Assembly: GCA_963575745.1 (NCBI GenBank)
Contig: CAUYUJ010000892.1
Span: forward strand, 297,766-361,765
Direction of reading: 5' to 3'
DNA length: 64,000 nucleotides
Source: Prorocentrum cordatum
Lineage: Eukaryota; Sar; Dinophyceae; Prorocentrales; Prorocentraceae
This document shows positions 21,361-32,836 of the stretch, one piece after another (the stretch's first letter is position 1; each line of letters opens with the position of its first letter). A program made the translations under genes and the position numbers. The notes below the pieces were generated by a model, which saw only the letters and a program-made list of their open reading frames with translations, was not told the DNA's origin and searched no databases.

Positions 21361-24300
21361 GAGGAGGAGGAGGAGGAGGGGAGGAGGAGGGCCCCCCCCC
21401 TCCCCCCTCCCCCGACGCAGGCGAGTCGCGCAGGCAGCCGGCAGTGCAAGGTGTGCAGGTGCGTCAACAATTGGACCTTCTCGGGATTCAGCCCAGCGCA
21501 GCTCGAAGCCAAGATGCAGGTTGGTGAGTTCAAGATGGCGTATAAGCTCATCGTGTTTGCGTACGAGGACGAGGTTAACGCATGGGCTGGCAGGCGCGCG
21601 CCGCACTTGAAGCAGCTCGGAGACAGCGCCCTCGCCTCCATGACGTCCCGGGTCGAGGTCAAGAAGACGAAGAAGCTCACGGGCCAGAGGTTGTTGGGCA
21701 TCTTTTGGCCCGAGGACACGTACAGGGAGGGGGGGAAGAAGGACCCGCCGAAGGAGTCTTGGCTCTAGGCGTCATAGATGGGACCGCGGCAGGTGGGGTC
21801 GGAGGTTAACGCTGCATCGCTGCATCGCCGATGCATCGCCGATGCCGATGCGGCTCGACGGCTCGACGCTGTGCTTCGCGTGAAGTCGACGATGTATCGA
21901 CGGCGCATGTCGCTGATGCATCGATGCATCGCCGATGCCGCCGACGCATCGCCGATGCGCCGACGCGTCGCCGATGCGTCGGCGACGCGGCGCGACCCTC
22001 CGACCCCGTCTACTCCGACCCCATCTAGGAGGCCTCCACAGGAGCGCCTCACCTGGCACGCCCTCGACGACTCTGAGCCGGCGCAGCGCGGGTTGTTCCG
22101 CGAGGAGTGCGAGTGGGATGGTAAGCTGCCCTCCCAGTGCACCCGGGTCATGGTGGAGGCTTCCAAGGAAGTGGCCCAGGTCGACGAGATTGAGAACCCC
22201 ATGGCCGCTGCCAGGGGGCATGCTCAGGTTGCGGAGACGCACCAGGCCATGGCTAGCAGGGCCAACGCGAGCACGCGAGTGTCGGATGGGCGCGTCGAGA
22301 TCTCGCTTGCGAAGCCCGCGGGCGGCTGCGACGCCTTGGACGACTTGTGGGGCGAGCCCTTCGGGGCCAGCCGCGGCGCCAAGGGGCGGTCCAGCGGCGG
22401 CTCGGGCGGCGGCGGCGGCAGCAGGCCAGGCGGCTCAAGCGGCCGCGGAGGATGCGGAGGCGGCCGTGGCCGCGGGGGTGGCAGGGGCGCCGGGTCTGGC
22501 AGCGCAGTGACGAGGAACCTCCGCTTGTCGGAGGCCGAGGCCACGGTCCTGGCGTGCACCCAGACGCTGGACAGCCTGCTGAACCCCGCCTTGCGCTGGA
22601 AGTTGCCGCTGCGCGGATGAAGAAGGTGCTCGCCGAGATCGAGAAGCGGTTCGGGCCAGCCTACATGGAGGCGTACTCTGCTGACTACGCCGCCGACGGT
22701 GATGGCGCCCTGGCTCTCCCCATCGCCCTCTCCCTCGCCACTCCGCCCCTCTTCCGCTCTTTCCTCCACCTCCTGCCTCTCTTCCTCGCCTCAAGCGTTT
22801 CCCTTCTCCTCCTCCGCCTCCTCTTCTTCCCTTCCGCGCATCCCCCCCCTCGAGCCTCTCCTCCTCCTCCTCCTCCTCCTCCTCCTCCTCCTCCTCCTCC
22901 TTTTCCTCCTCCTCCTCCTCCTCCTCTTATTCCGACTCCTCCCCCTCCTCCTCCTGGTCCGTCTTCCTCCCCCGAGAGCGACCCCCAGTTGACGCCGTGC
23001 GATCGTGGCGACCCTGGCCCCGGGGCCGCTGCCACCCCTTGGTTCCATCCCTTCTTTCATCCTCCTATCCCCCCCTGCCTTCCCGCAGGCGCTGGCGCCG
23101 CGCCGGAGGATGGCGGCGCTCGCGACGGCGGCCTCGACCGCGGCATGGCGATGCTGGCCAACTTGCGCACGTTCATGGGCCATGGGCCATGGGCCATGGG
23201 CCATCGCCCAGCCCTGGCGGCGCAACGCGCCCCCAGCCCATCCCCCCATCCCGTCCCTGGGCCCTCCAGCCCCCGCCACTCCCCTCCAGTTTGGGCGCCC
23301 GAGATGGGCGCGGAAAGAATGGGCGCGATGCCCAGCAGCAGTTCTCTTGTTCATTCTGAACAGGATTCGCTGTCCACTCCGCCGCGGCCTGCGTCCATTC
23401 GAGACAGAAGGCCGCCTGCCCAGCGGCGGCCGCTGTTGGTTTGGGACAACGTGTGTTGTTGGGCATTGACCCATTCTTTCGGTACCCATTTTCATTTCGG
23501 GTGTCCAAATCCAGCCCAGGGCCCGGCGGGGGGGGCGGGGGCGAGAAGAGTGGAGAAAAGGGTGTGGATTTGTTTGGTTGGCTCGCTGGGGGGGCCCCCG
23601 TCGCCGCGGCGCGAGTCGCCGCCCTCGAACCCTGGTCAGAACGCTCGGTGGGAGGTCAGGTGCTGCCAACTGTCAGCGTTGCTGCGTTGCTGATTGTGCC
23701 CAGGGCCACATCGCCAAGTGGTACGACTGGCGCGGGGCCCTGGACGCGCCGATCGCAGATGGCTCAGATGGCGGTGACCTCGTCATGAAGACCGACTTGC
23801 TGGCGTCGACCGTTGGTGGGGGAAGCCAGCCGAACCAGCCATGCGTGCCCAAACCTGTGTACTTGGCGGTGTGGGAGAAACTTATGGCGCCGTGCGTGGC
23901 CAAGGAGGATTGGCCGCGTTGGATTAAGGTCCTGAAGTGCGATCCCGAGGTATGGGGCTCTCTCCCGACCGATTGCATCGTTTCTCCTGGCCAGCAGGGT
24001 CAGCCCGGCGAGGCTGCTCGGGCAGTAGGAAAATAGGTGGGGGGTGGCGCGGGGCAAGGAAGAGATTCTGCTGTTCCGGGCCGGAGTGGAGGAGGACGAG
24101 GAGGAGGGGGAGGACGGGGGGGGGAGGAGGATGAGGAGGAGGGGGAGGTGGGCAACGTGGGGGAGGGGCCTGGGTGCAATCTATTCTCATGGCCGCCAGC
24201 GCGCGCCTGGCGGGGTCGGGCCCACTGCAGTGACTGCCCCCCGCGCCCCCTGCCTCTATCTATCAATCCTGCCCCCCCCCTCCTCCCTGGCAATGTCCTG

Positions 24301-24636
24301 CTGGCTAGGTTGCCAGGTGCGACGTCGGGCCTGGAAGTCGACGAGGGGCGCTCGAACCTCCTCCTCCTCCTCCTCCTCTCCCCCCCCCCCCCCCCCCCCC
24401 CTCCTTCCCCTTCTCCTTCGATGTTTTCGCCTGGGCGAAACGAGGGGGGGACGGGGTGGGGGGGGGGGGAGGAGGAGGGGGGGGGGGGGGGGGGGGGGGA
24501 TGAGGGGGGGTAGGAGGAGCCCCGGAGGAGGAGGAATCCAGGGGGAGGAGGAGGAGGAGGAGGAGGAGGAGGAGGAGGGGAGGAGGAGGAGGGGAGGAGG
24601 AGGAGGAGGAGGAGGAGGAGGAGGAGGAGGAGGAGA

Positions 24637-24668
<32 letters not shown>

Positions 24669-27600
24669 GAGGAGGAGGAGGAGGAGGAGGAGGAGCATCA
24701 GGAGCAGGAGGAGGAGAACGATGATGAGGAGGAGGACGAGGAGGAGGAGGATTCCAGGATAAGGAGGAGGGGGCAGGAAGGGGCACGCAAGACTTTTGTT
24801 TTTCGCCATAATCCAGAGGTTGAGACCGCCATCATGCAGACGCTGATCGAGCTGTTCACTGCTCAGCAGAAGTTGCCCGTGCTCATCAGCGTCCTCGGCC
24901 TCCTGCGGACTGCCGTGGAAAGCGGCCAGCTTCTGCAGGGCTCTCACGAGGCAGAGTTCAAGACTGAGCTCGAGAAGCTGTTCAAGCTCGCCTTCATAGC
25001 GGAGGTCGACGAGGCCGAGCTGGAGGACTTGATCGTGATGAAGACGCACATGTTGGACCCCAACTCTGGCGCGGCTTCGCCGTTTCTGAAGGCCCCACCT
25101 GCCCCTGGCCCCTCGCTAATGTCGTCGGTCCGTCCTCGGCGGGGCCCCGGGCCGCGTGCTGAGCTGCCTTTGCGCGGATTGGCCGCGCGGTAACCCCCGC
25201 GAGAAGTCGGTAATATCATAGTCCGATGGTCCAATGTTGAGACCGACCGATGAGAGGATCGACGAGGAACCCAAGGGGCCTCAGGGGGCCGGGAACCTCG
25301 CCGCCCTCCGAAATCGGCCTTGAACCCGGGACATTGTGTTTTTTGTTCTGGTTCCGCGCCCCCCCCCTTTCCGCTGCCAGGCTCTCCGGTTCCTGCCCAC
25401 CGGGATGGATCTCGACCAGATGGTCGACGACGAGAGGAAGAACATCAATTCGGCCAAGTCTCTCGTGGTAGATTTGAAGGAGACCGTCGCGCTCGTCACT
25501 TGGAGCCGCCCCCCGGAGCCGCAGCGCAGCTGCCAGACCGACACGTCCGACCACGTCTGCAATTTCAGGCAGGATGTCCTGGACAAAATGGGCGCTGTGA
25601 AAGGCAAGTTCGAGGCCCTGATGTCCAAGGCGCCCCAGCGCCTGCTCATCATGCACAAGGATGAGATTAACTTTGTCAGAGGTGCGCTCTCGGAGGCCAC
25701 GGCGCTCGTCATCGAGAAATCCCACAAGCGCTACTCCAACATGCTCGACATGATAATGTTCCTGTGCACGCGGAGAAGCCTCGATGACGCCTTGCAAGTG
25801 GCGCAGCGTCTGGAGACGGTGGTGAAAGAGCCTTTCGAGCTTGCTTTCAAGACCTTCATGGACGCGGACTCCATTGTACTGATGGAGACCTTTCGGAAGG
25901 AGCTGCACTCCGTGGTGCCATCGCTCATCTCGGGCATCCGCGCAATGATCAAGGACTCGCACTGTTTCGTGGAGTGCACGGAGGTGAGGGCCTTCTTCGA
26001 TGCGACGCTCACGACCAGCGACCCCCCGTTCCAGAGTGAGGATGGGGCCCTGTCACTGGAAGTGCCCAGTTGAAAGACAGGGCTCGCGTCGCTGCTACAG
26101 GTCCTGCAAGTTCGTTGCCTCCGCTTCCTGGAGATGCTCCCGTCTGAGATTCGCTGGTGTGCTGCGCGGCTCGCGCGCTCCATGGATGCCGAGTCGTGTC
26201 GCAATGAGCTCACGGTGCTCCGGAACACCTCGCTGGCTGTCTACGTGGACGAGGGTCTTGAGAACATGGTTGATGGCGTCAACAGCGTGTTGCATTACAG
26301 GCCATACTTCCAGACGGCATCGTGGTGGATTTCTGAACAGAGTCGCGCACCCGAGCCCAGCATGGGCCATACTACCTCCCACGGAGAGCGCGGCAATGAT
26401 GCCGCCCCTGGCAGTGGCACCGCGACCCCGCCATGCACGCTGCCGCATCCAGGCGCCGACGAGATCGAGATCCTCAACGTGTCCCTGTCCGGAGGATCCA
26501 GCGCCGGCGGGGGCCGCGGCGAGCTGATGCACCAGGGGGCGCCGGCGGCCCAGGCAGAGGCCAGCGCCAGCGGAGGCCGCGGCGACGTGGTGGAGCCAGC
26601 CCCGACATCCCCAGCGGATGCGGCCGCAGTCTCAGTGACGCTGGGGGCCCCGGTTGCGGCGGGCAACCTCTCTCTTGCCAGCGTGGAGGCTGCCGCGGAG
26701 GCCCCGGTGGCCGCGGAGACGACGGCGCCGGGCGGCGCTCCGCCGCCGCTGCCGCAGACGGCGCCTCAGCCGGAGGCCGCGCCGCCGCCGCCGAAGAAGC
26801 TGAGGGCTCAGAAAGTTCTGAAGCTTGCGAACTCGGCGCCCGTTCCTGGAGGGAAGAGCCGCTTGGTGGCGGCTTTGGGGGTCAGAGTCGCGGCAGGCGC
26901 AACGACAGCGGGCCCGGGCGCCGAGGCGGTCAGAGCAGCCAGCGGTTGCGACGCAGCTGCAGCGGAGGCAGAGGCCGCCACGGCGGGGGAGGCAACGGGC
27001 GCCGCGGCCGCGGCGACCGCGCCGGCGGCGCGCGCCTCCGAGGCGCTTAGCAGCGGCGCAGGCGCCACAGCGGAGGAGGAGGCGGAGGCAACGGCCGCCG
27101 TGGCCGCGGCGTCCACGCGGGCTGCATCAGCCGAGGCGCTCAGCAGCGGCGCAGGCAGCGCGGCTGCATCAGCCGAGGCGCTCAGCAGGGGCGCAGGCAG
27201 TGCGGCGGTGGAGGCTCGGGCTGAACGAAAATGGGATGATATGGAAAGGGGGGGGGTGCGAAATCTGCTGCGCGCAGCTGGTTTCGGCCCCGCCGCCGGG
27301 CCCATTCCTCGATGCAGCGATGCACGGGCGCCTCCTGGCGCCGAGAGGCGCCGGGAAAATCAGCTACGTGAGCTGACTTTCATCCCCCCCTTTGCTATCC
27401 CCCCCTTTCACCCGGCCCGAGAGGCAGCGGGCCTCAAGCCCCCGCCGCGACTCAAGCCCCCGCCGCGACTGAGATACTCGCGGTGGGGCGATGAGGCCGC
27501 GCCATATTGAGAGCCGACGGCAGTGGCCAGGCCGTGGCCGCGCCATTGGGGATATTGACTGGGGGACCCGGGTTCGGGGGTTGAGGGGAGGGTACGGTTC

Positions 27601-30600
27601 TGACTGGCCCCCCCCTTAGCCAGCCGAACCTCTCCTTTCTTACAGCCAATCGAGGGGGGCAGGGCTATCCGCGCCGCTCGGCATATGCCTGCTCCCCCAG
27701 TCCCATGGGCGCACAGTTCCCCGCCCCGCCCCACGCAGCATGGCTGCAGCAGGGCGAGGGGGAGGATGATGAGGACGATGAGGGATGAGAGGAGGCGGAG
27801 GAGTAAGAGGAGGAGGATGAGGAGGAGGATGAGGACGACGGCACCCCCCCCCCCCTGCCCAGTCCGAGGACGCGGCGGCGGCGACCGCGGCAGCCGGGGC
27901 GAGCACCCCCGAGGAGGCCGAGGAGCGAAGCGAGGATCTCCTCCTCCTCCTCCTCCTCATCCCGCGTCTCCTCCTCCTCGCCCCTCTTCTTCCGAGGATC
28001 TCACTCTCATCTCGGGGAAGCGTGAGACTCGAGTAATACTGTAGTAATGCCCACTCGGTGCACATTCTTGTTCCCTCCTGGCATCTTTCTTCTTTCTCCT
28101 GATCCATCGTCGCCCTGATAACATGCGCGCCTCAAGCCCCCGCCGCGACTGAGATACTCGCGGTGGGGCGATGAGGCCGCGCCATATTGAGAGCCGACGG
28201 CAGTGGCCAGGTCGTGGCCGCGCCATTGGGGATATTGACTGGGGGACCCGGGTTCGGGGGTTGAGGGGAGGGTACGGTTCTGACTGGCCCACCCCTTAGC
28301 CAGCCGAACCTCTCCTTTCTTACAGCCAATCGAGGGGGGCAGGCTATCCGCACAGCTCGGCATATGCCTGCTCCCCCAGTCCCATGGGCGCACAGTTCCC
28401 GCCCCGCCCCACGCAGCATGGCTGCAGCAGGACGAGGAGGATGATGATGAGGACGATGAGGGATGAGAGGAGGCAGAGGAGTATGAGGAGGAGGATGAGG
28501 AGGAGGATGAGGACGACGGCAACCCCCCCCTGCCCAGTCCGAGGACGCGGCGGCGGCGACCGCGGCAGCCGGGGCGAGCACCCCCGAGAAGGCCGAGGAG
28601 CGAAGCGAGGATCTCACTCTCATCTCGGGGAAGCGTGAGACTCGAGTAAGCTGGAACTCGGGTTTGCCGATTTTTGTTCGACGATTGCGCCCTGGATTTT
28701 GACGGTCCAGTTCCCGCAGGATGTTTGCAACGGGGGCCCGGGGGCCCGCGTCAAATTTCAGGTTGGGCCTCGTGCCCCCGTCAGGCCAACCCGAGCCCCC
28801 CTTGCCCGAGTCTTACGTTTCCCCGGTCATCGAAGGCATGTCCCAGGATCGGCGGGCGAAAGGGAGGGATTGGGAAAGGGGAAAAGGGGTTGCGAAATCT
28901 GCTGCATGCAACTGGTTTCGGCCTCGCCGAGGGGCCCATTCCTCGATGCATGGCCGCCTCCGGCGCCGTGAGGTGCCGGGAAAATCAGTTCCGTGGGCAG
29001 ATTGCTATCCCCCCCTTTTGCCGCTGCCCGACCCGAGTCCCGAAAGGATGGGGAGGCGGCAGCGGCGGAGGAGGTTGAGGAACTCAGCGCTCAGTTGTTC
29101 GGGCTCGGCGACGCCGACGACGACCGCGGCGACGCGGTGGAGGAGGAGCTCGACCGCGTCAATGCTGCGATTGGCAATGGCAGCCGCGTTGGTGGACAGG
29201 TGGGCCCCGGCTACACGGCGGATGCCATGATGATGTCTGCGCACGTGCTTGCCTTCGCGAAAGTCTTGCGCGTCGCCCACGTTGCTGTTGAGGCGATCCC
29301 TGACACGTCCGCCGGCGCATGCAAGATCGTCGGTGCATCGGCGACCCCCGAGGAGCTGGTTGAGAGCAGGGACTCTTTCGTTGCCATCGCGTCGCGGGCA
29401 ATCACCTTGATGTCCGACTTGCAGTCCGGCCAGTTGTCAGTTCTCTCCCAGTTCGTGGACGAGTGGACGAAGACGGTGACCAATGGCGCAATTGGTTGTG
29501 GCCAGGCCTCTTGGGGTCCAAGGGGGCTGGAGTTCCGGGCATTCCAGGGGCATGGGCCGGGCTCAGGGCGCAAGGGGCCCAAGAAACCGACATAGGGGAA
29601 GGCCGCCCGGATTGAGAAAATCAGGGGCTGCCGAAGCCGCGCCACTGGCCCAGGAGGGAGGGGGAGGGGGAGGGGGAGGGGGGGGAGGGGGAGGAGGAGG
29701 GGGAGAAGGAAGAGGAGGAGGAGGATGAGGAGGAGGAGGAGGAGGGAGGAGGAGGATGAGGAGGAGGAGGACGAGGAGGAGGAGGAGGGGGGGAAGGAGG
29801 AGGAGGAGGGGGACGACGACGAGGAGGAGGAGGAGGAGGAGGAGGCTGGCCTGTCCCAGAGCCACAGATCGCAGGAGGACGGGGGTGAGGGGGAGGAGGA
29901 GGAGGAGGGGGAGGAGGAGGAAGGAGGGGGGAGGAGAAGAGAAGCGAGGAAAAGGAGGGGGGAGGATTTTGTTTGTTGCCGCACATCCCAGGTGCAGAGC
30001 TTGGACTACGCCTGCAACGCGGCGGTCGACGGCTCGAAGGCGATGCTGCTGGGGCGCATGCAGGACCTTTTCAAGACCGTGAAGTTGCACTTCAAAGCCC
30101 TCTCCGATAAGATCGTGGTGCAGGGGTTCAACATCTCGCTGGTCGATTACCTGGAGTCCCTCAGCTCTCAGGGGAGCTCGCTGCCAACTGGCGGGCACCG
30201 TGCGGCGCTGGCAGCGGCGATCCAGGTGCCCACTGCGAAGACGATGTACCACGACTTCCGCTGGTTCGTCGACAAGTGCGCGCCGCTGTTCCAGATGGCC
30301 AACGACGCCCTCGAGGCTGGAATGGCGTGGGACTCCGACCCGACGTTCGTGGGTGCCGGCATGCTCTCGGGATCGATGACGTGCATGCAGTCGCTGCTCG
30401 GCTCGCAGGATACCGAGTCCATGGCCAAGACGCTGCGAAGCCTTCAGTCCGTCCTGCCGGCGAAGCACATGGCCCCCCACTCGTGCGTGACGGCCAGCAT
30501 CAACGCGGTCCTGGCCCAGGACTGCCTCGCAAAGTCGGCTGAGAGGCCGGCGGGTGGCCCCGAGCCGAAGCGGCGCAAGGGCGGTGGCAAGCAGCAGGCA

Positions 30601-30624
30601 GCCGCCGCCGCGGCGCCGGCCTAG
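20661..30624 (+). CDS. Gene D: long multi-exon protein, Cys-rich N-terminus
   Basis: Not recognised. Coding-like blocks: 20,661-21,040 (ATG start; CSCCERDFGARN), 21,430-21,765 (CKVCRCVNNW), 22,035-22,600 (then a Gly/Ser/Arg-rich stretch), 22,600-22,690 (MKKVLAEIEKRFG in another frame), 23,670-24,000 (CQRCCVADCAQGH), 24,820-25,100, 25,400-27,213, 29,060-29,510 and 29,990-30,624. The three Cys-rich blocks suggest zinc binding; the later blocks are helical. The C-terminus has a basic PKRRKGGGK stretch that could be a nuclear signal, and it ends in TAG. Acceptors such as CATCCCAG|G (about 29,991) fit the AG|G rule. The introns are GGA or CTC tracts and MITE-like elements. One gene or several cannot be decided. 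Confidence 0.5.
21240..21400 (+). repeat. GGA microsatellite in gene D intron 1
   Basis: AGG arrays interspersed with poly-G between the first and second Cys-rich blocks. Confidence 0.9.
21810..21990 (+). repeat. GCATCGCCGAT minisatellite
   Basis: About 15 degenerate units built on GATGCATCGCC, whose core GATGCATC is its own reverse complement. It sits in the intron between the second and third gene D blocks. Confidence 0.85.
22855..22935 (+). repeat. CTC microsatellite
   Basis: A CTCCTCCTC array in an intron. It is the opposite strand of the GGA repeats seen elsewhere. Confidence 0.9.
24535..24755 (+). repeat. GGA microsatellite
   Basis: A long AGG array directly upstream of the 24,820-25,100 coding block of gene D. 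Confidence 0.9.
25400..27213 (+). CDS. Gene D large exon with one in-frame TGA
   Basis: The frame opens near 25,404 (GMDLDQMVDDERKN) and stays open to about 27,210 except for one TGA at 26,071-26,073. The frame before (LSLEVPS) and after (KTGLASLLQVLQVRCLRFL) is the same, and both sides look like helical protein. No plausible intron fits the spot. The 3' part turns into Ala/Gly-rich repeats (SSGAG units) and meets the MITE at 27,216. The TGA could be a sequencing error, a pseudogene mark or readthrough. Confidence 0.55.
27216..27420 (+). mobile_element. TCGGGC MITE-like element, copy 1
   Basis: 205 bp. It begins TCGGGCTGAACGAAAA and ends with the reverse complement of TCGGGCCGGGTGAAAGG. It is flanked by a direct repeat GAGGC (27,211-27,215 and 27,421-27,425). 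Internal hairpin TCAGCT-ACGTG-AGCTGA. It shares its central sequence (GGCCCATTCCTCGA) with the copies at 28,845 and 37,189. It lies at the end of the large gene D exon, and removing element plus one GAGGC as a GC-AG intron keeps the frame. Confidence 0.85.
27451..28650 (+). repeat. 680-bp tandem duplication
   Basis: A segment beginning CTCAAGCCCCCGCCGCGA at 27,451 recurs at 28,131, and GTGAGACTCGAGTAA ends the match at both 28,036 and 28,649. The second copy is shorter because the GGA/CTC stretches differ. The CTCAAGCCCCCGCCGCGA phrase also occurs at 27,433, directly after the MITE copy. Confidence 0.9.
28845..29036 (+). mobile_element. TCGGGC MITE-like element, copy 2
   Basis: About 192 bp, related to the copies at 27,216 and 37,189: shared GCGAAATCTGCTG, GGGCCCATTCCTCGATG and GCCGGGAAAATCAG. 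A direct repeat GTCCC flanks it (28,840-28,844 and 29,037-29,041). The left end is slightly degenerate (AGGATCGGCGGGCGAAAGG). A gene D coding block starts some 20 bases downstream. Confidence 0.75.
29060..29510 (+). CDS. Gene D exon, helical
   Basis: It reads EEVEELSAQLFGLGDADDD and on through a helix-rich segment with balanced composition to about 29,505 (TNGAIGCG). Type and function are unknown. It lies between MITE copy 2 and a GGA tract. Confidence 0.5.
29640..29975 (+). repeat. GGA microsatellite field
   Basis: AGG and GGGGGA arrays filling the last intron of gene D, ending just before the acceptor CATCCCAG. Confidence 0.9.
29991..30624 (+). CDS. Gene D terminal exon
   Basis: It starts after CATCCCAG at about 29,990 and reads about 210 residues of mixed helical protein (LDYACNAAVDGSKAMLLGRM at the front), then a basic, Lys/Arg-rich tail and TAG at 30,622-30,624. 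Smooth composition and clear ends make this one of the best coding blocks in the window. Confidence 0.6.
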
Positions 30625-30698
30625 GACTCCTTAGCTTAGCCTGAGCCTAGGACGACCACGACGACGACGACGACCACGACGACGACCACGACGACGAC

Positions 30699-30892
30699 TG
30701 ACGAACCAACAACACACACACCCATGCCCATAGGTGGATCGGAGAGGGCTATGGGCGCGTGTTGTCGGATGAGGGACCCCGCTCGAACGGGAGCGTTCCC
30801 CAGGGTCCGACAATCCGCACCCATGCCCATAACCAGTCCTCCTCCCTACGACCTCCCTATGGGTTGGGCGTGTGTGTGTTGTTCGTTCGTCA
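30699..30892 (+). mobile_element. Fold-back MITE-like element in a GAC repeat
   Basis: 194 bp with terminal inverted repeats: left TGACGAACCAACAACACAC and, on the other strand, right TGACGAACGAACAACACAC. ACGAC flanks both sides, though the host DNA is a GAC microsatellite, so the target duplication is ambiguous. The interior also folds: CCATGCCCATA occurs near both ends in opposite senses. Confidence 0.7.
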
Positions 30893-31734
30893 ACGACTGC
30901 GACGACCACGACGACCGCGACGACGACGACGACGACGACGACGAACGGCGACCTCTGTTGCCTCTGCTGCGGCAGCACCTGCCGCTCCGCGGCTTTATTC
31001 GCGCCCTCGCACCGCTGCCCGCCGGAAGGGGCGGCCCTCGGTCACTGGGCGCGCGGGCCGCCCTAGGCCTAGCGTAGTGCCACTGGGCCGTGGCCCTGGC
31101 ACAATTTGGAACCCATGGAAGCTAGGAGACGGCCTAGACCGCGCCGTCACCCTCACCCTGGCTCGAGGCTGGGCTGTGGCAACGCAGCAGCTCGCGCGAT
31201 TCGGATCGGCTTTTTTTTTTTTTGTCACTTTTCTCACCTGCCTGTCAGTGGTCAGCTTTAGCTGATAATGTATATCACCGTAGTTCAGTTTAGTAATAGA
31301 TAGGAGGACCGAGGAGGTTCCGCGACTGCTGTCTGCTCTGCACGTGCGTGCACATGTGGGCTGGCGCCATGGCCACGGTGCAGGACAGACGACGAGCGAA
31401 GAGAGTCTGGAGAGCGAATAAGATCGGCTGCCCCTGCCTGGGGCCCCCCTCCACGAGGGGGGAGGAGTCGAGGAGAAGCCCGAATGTTCGAGTGGATGAT
31501 GTCCCCCCTCAGGCCTCCCCCCTCACCTCCTCCTCCTCTTCGGGGTGGTCCTCTGTCGGGACCTCCGTGGTTCCTCCTCCTCACCCTCTTCCCTTCTCCT
31601 TTTTCATGCCCCTCCCCCTCCTCCTTCTCCTCCTTCTCCTCCTTCTCCTCCTCCTTCTTCCTTTTTATTATTCGACGATCCCTCCTCCGTCATTACCCCA
31701 GTGCGACCCTGCCCAGGAGTTGGAGCATTTAGGA

Positions 31735-31872
31735 AAGCAACATCTACATCTACACCGACAGCTTCATTTACATCTACACCTGCATGCGAGACTCACATCT
31801 GCCTCTGCATCTACACCTACAGCTACACCTACATCGACACCCACATCCACATCTACACCTACACCTACAAGC
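31735..31872 (+). repeat. CTACAC/CTACAT hexamer repeat
   Basis: Degenerate hexamers (ACATCTACACCTAC) over about 130 bp. Confidence 0.85.
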
Positions 31873-32230
31873 ATCTATGCTAGGCTGTGCTATGTTAGGC
31901 TGCGCTATGCTATGCTATGTTGTGCTGTGCTATGCTATGCTGCGCTGTGCTATGCTAAGCATTGCTGTTCTATGATATGATATCCTATGATATGCTGCGC
32001 TATGCTATGTCATGATCTATGCTATGCTCTGCTATGCTGTGCTATGATATATTACGCTATGCTGTGCTAATGCTGCGCTGCGCTATGCTGCGCTCAGCTT
32101 AGCTAAACTAAGCTAGGTTACGCTAAGCTACGCTGAGCTAGGCTTGGCTAAGCTGAGCTAAACTAAGCTAAGATGAGTTAAGGAAAGCTAAGCTAAGCTT
32201 AGCTTAGCTTAGCTAAGCTAAGCTGGGCGA
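31873..32230 (+). repeat. TGCTA then AAGCT short-unit repeat
   Basis: TATGCTATGCTGTGC units change at about 32,100 into GCTAAGCTAAGCT units. The latter contain self-complementary AAGCTT and AGCT cores. A TTTGCTTTGCG variant follows at 32,310-32,430. Confidence 0.85.
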
Positions 32231-32524
32231 ACCCAGGGGGCGCCTTGCGCGCTGCTTGCGGGGGCTCCGGGCTGGCCATCGAGGCTAGCTCGGCATCTGT
32301 CGCACATTGTTTTTGCTATGTCTTTCCTTTGTTTTTGCTTTTGCTGTTGCTTTGCGTTGCTTTGCGTTGCTTGTGCTTTGCTGCTTTGTTTTGCTCTCGC
32401 TGCTGTTGTTTTGCCGTTGCCTTTGCTTTGCTGCTATGCTACTATGCTGTGATGTGCTATGCTATTCTATAGGCTATGCATGCTGCGCTGTGCTGTGCTG
32501 CGCTATGCAAGGCTATGCCACGCA

Positions 32525-32655
32525 GCGCTAGCGGCGGAATCCAGCCGTGGCGAGGAGAATCCAGCCGTGGAGGGATCCAGCCGCGGCGAGGATAGCCGTG
32601 ACGATGAGAATCCAGCCGTTGAGGACTCCAGCCGCGGCGATGGGAGTCCAGTCCC
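32525..32655 (+). repeat. GAATCCAGCCGCGGCGA minisatellite, array 1
   Basis: Six or more units around ATCCAGCCGTGG and ATCCAGCCGCGGCGA, spaced 15-21 bp. The same unit recurs at 34,430-34,575. Confidence 0.85.
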
Positions 32656-32836
32656 GTGCTGCGATTGCGTTCTCCGATAATGCAGAGCTCAGTGAAGTCC
32701 CCGCCCACCGTCCTCCTGCATCTGTTCTGGCCCAAGCTTTTCGCGCGACCAGCAGCACTGCAGGTTCGCGCGCGACCGCGCGCATCACCAGCGCAACCAG
32801 CCGCACCGCTGTGAACCAGCACCGCGCGCATCGGCG

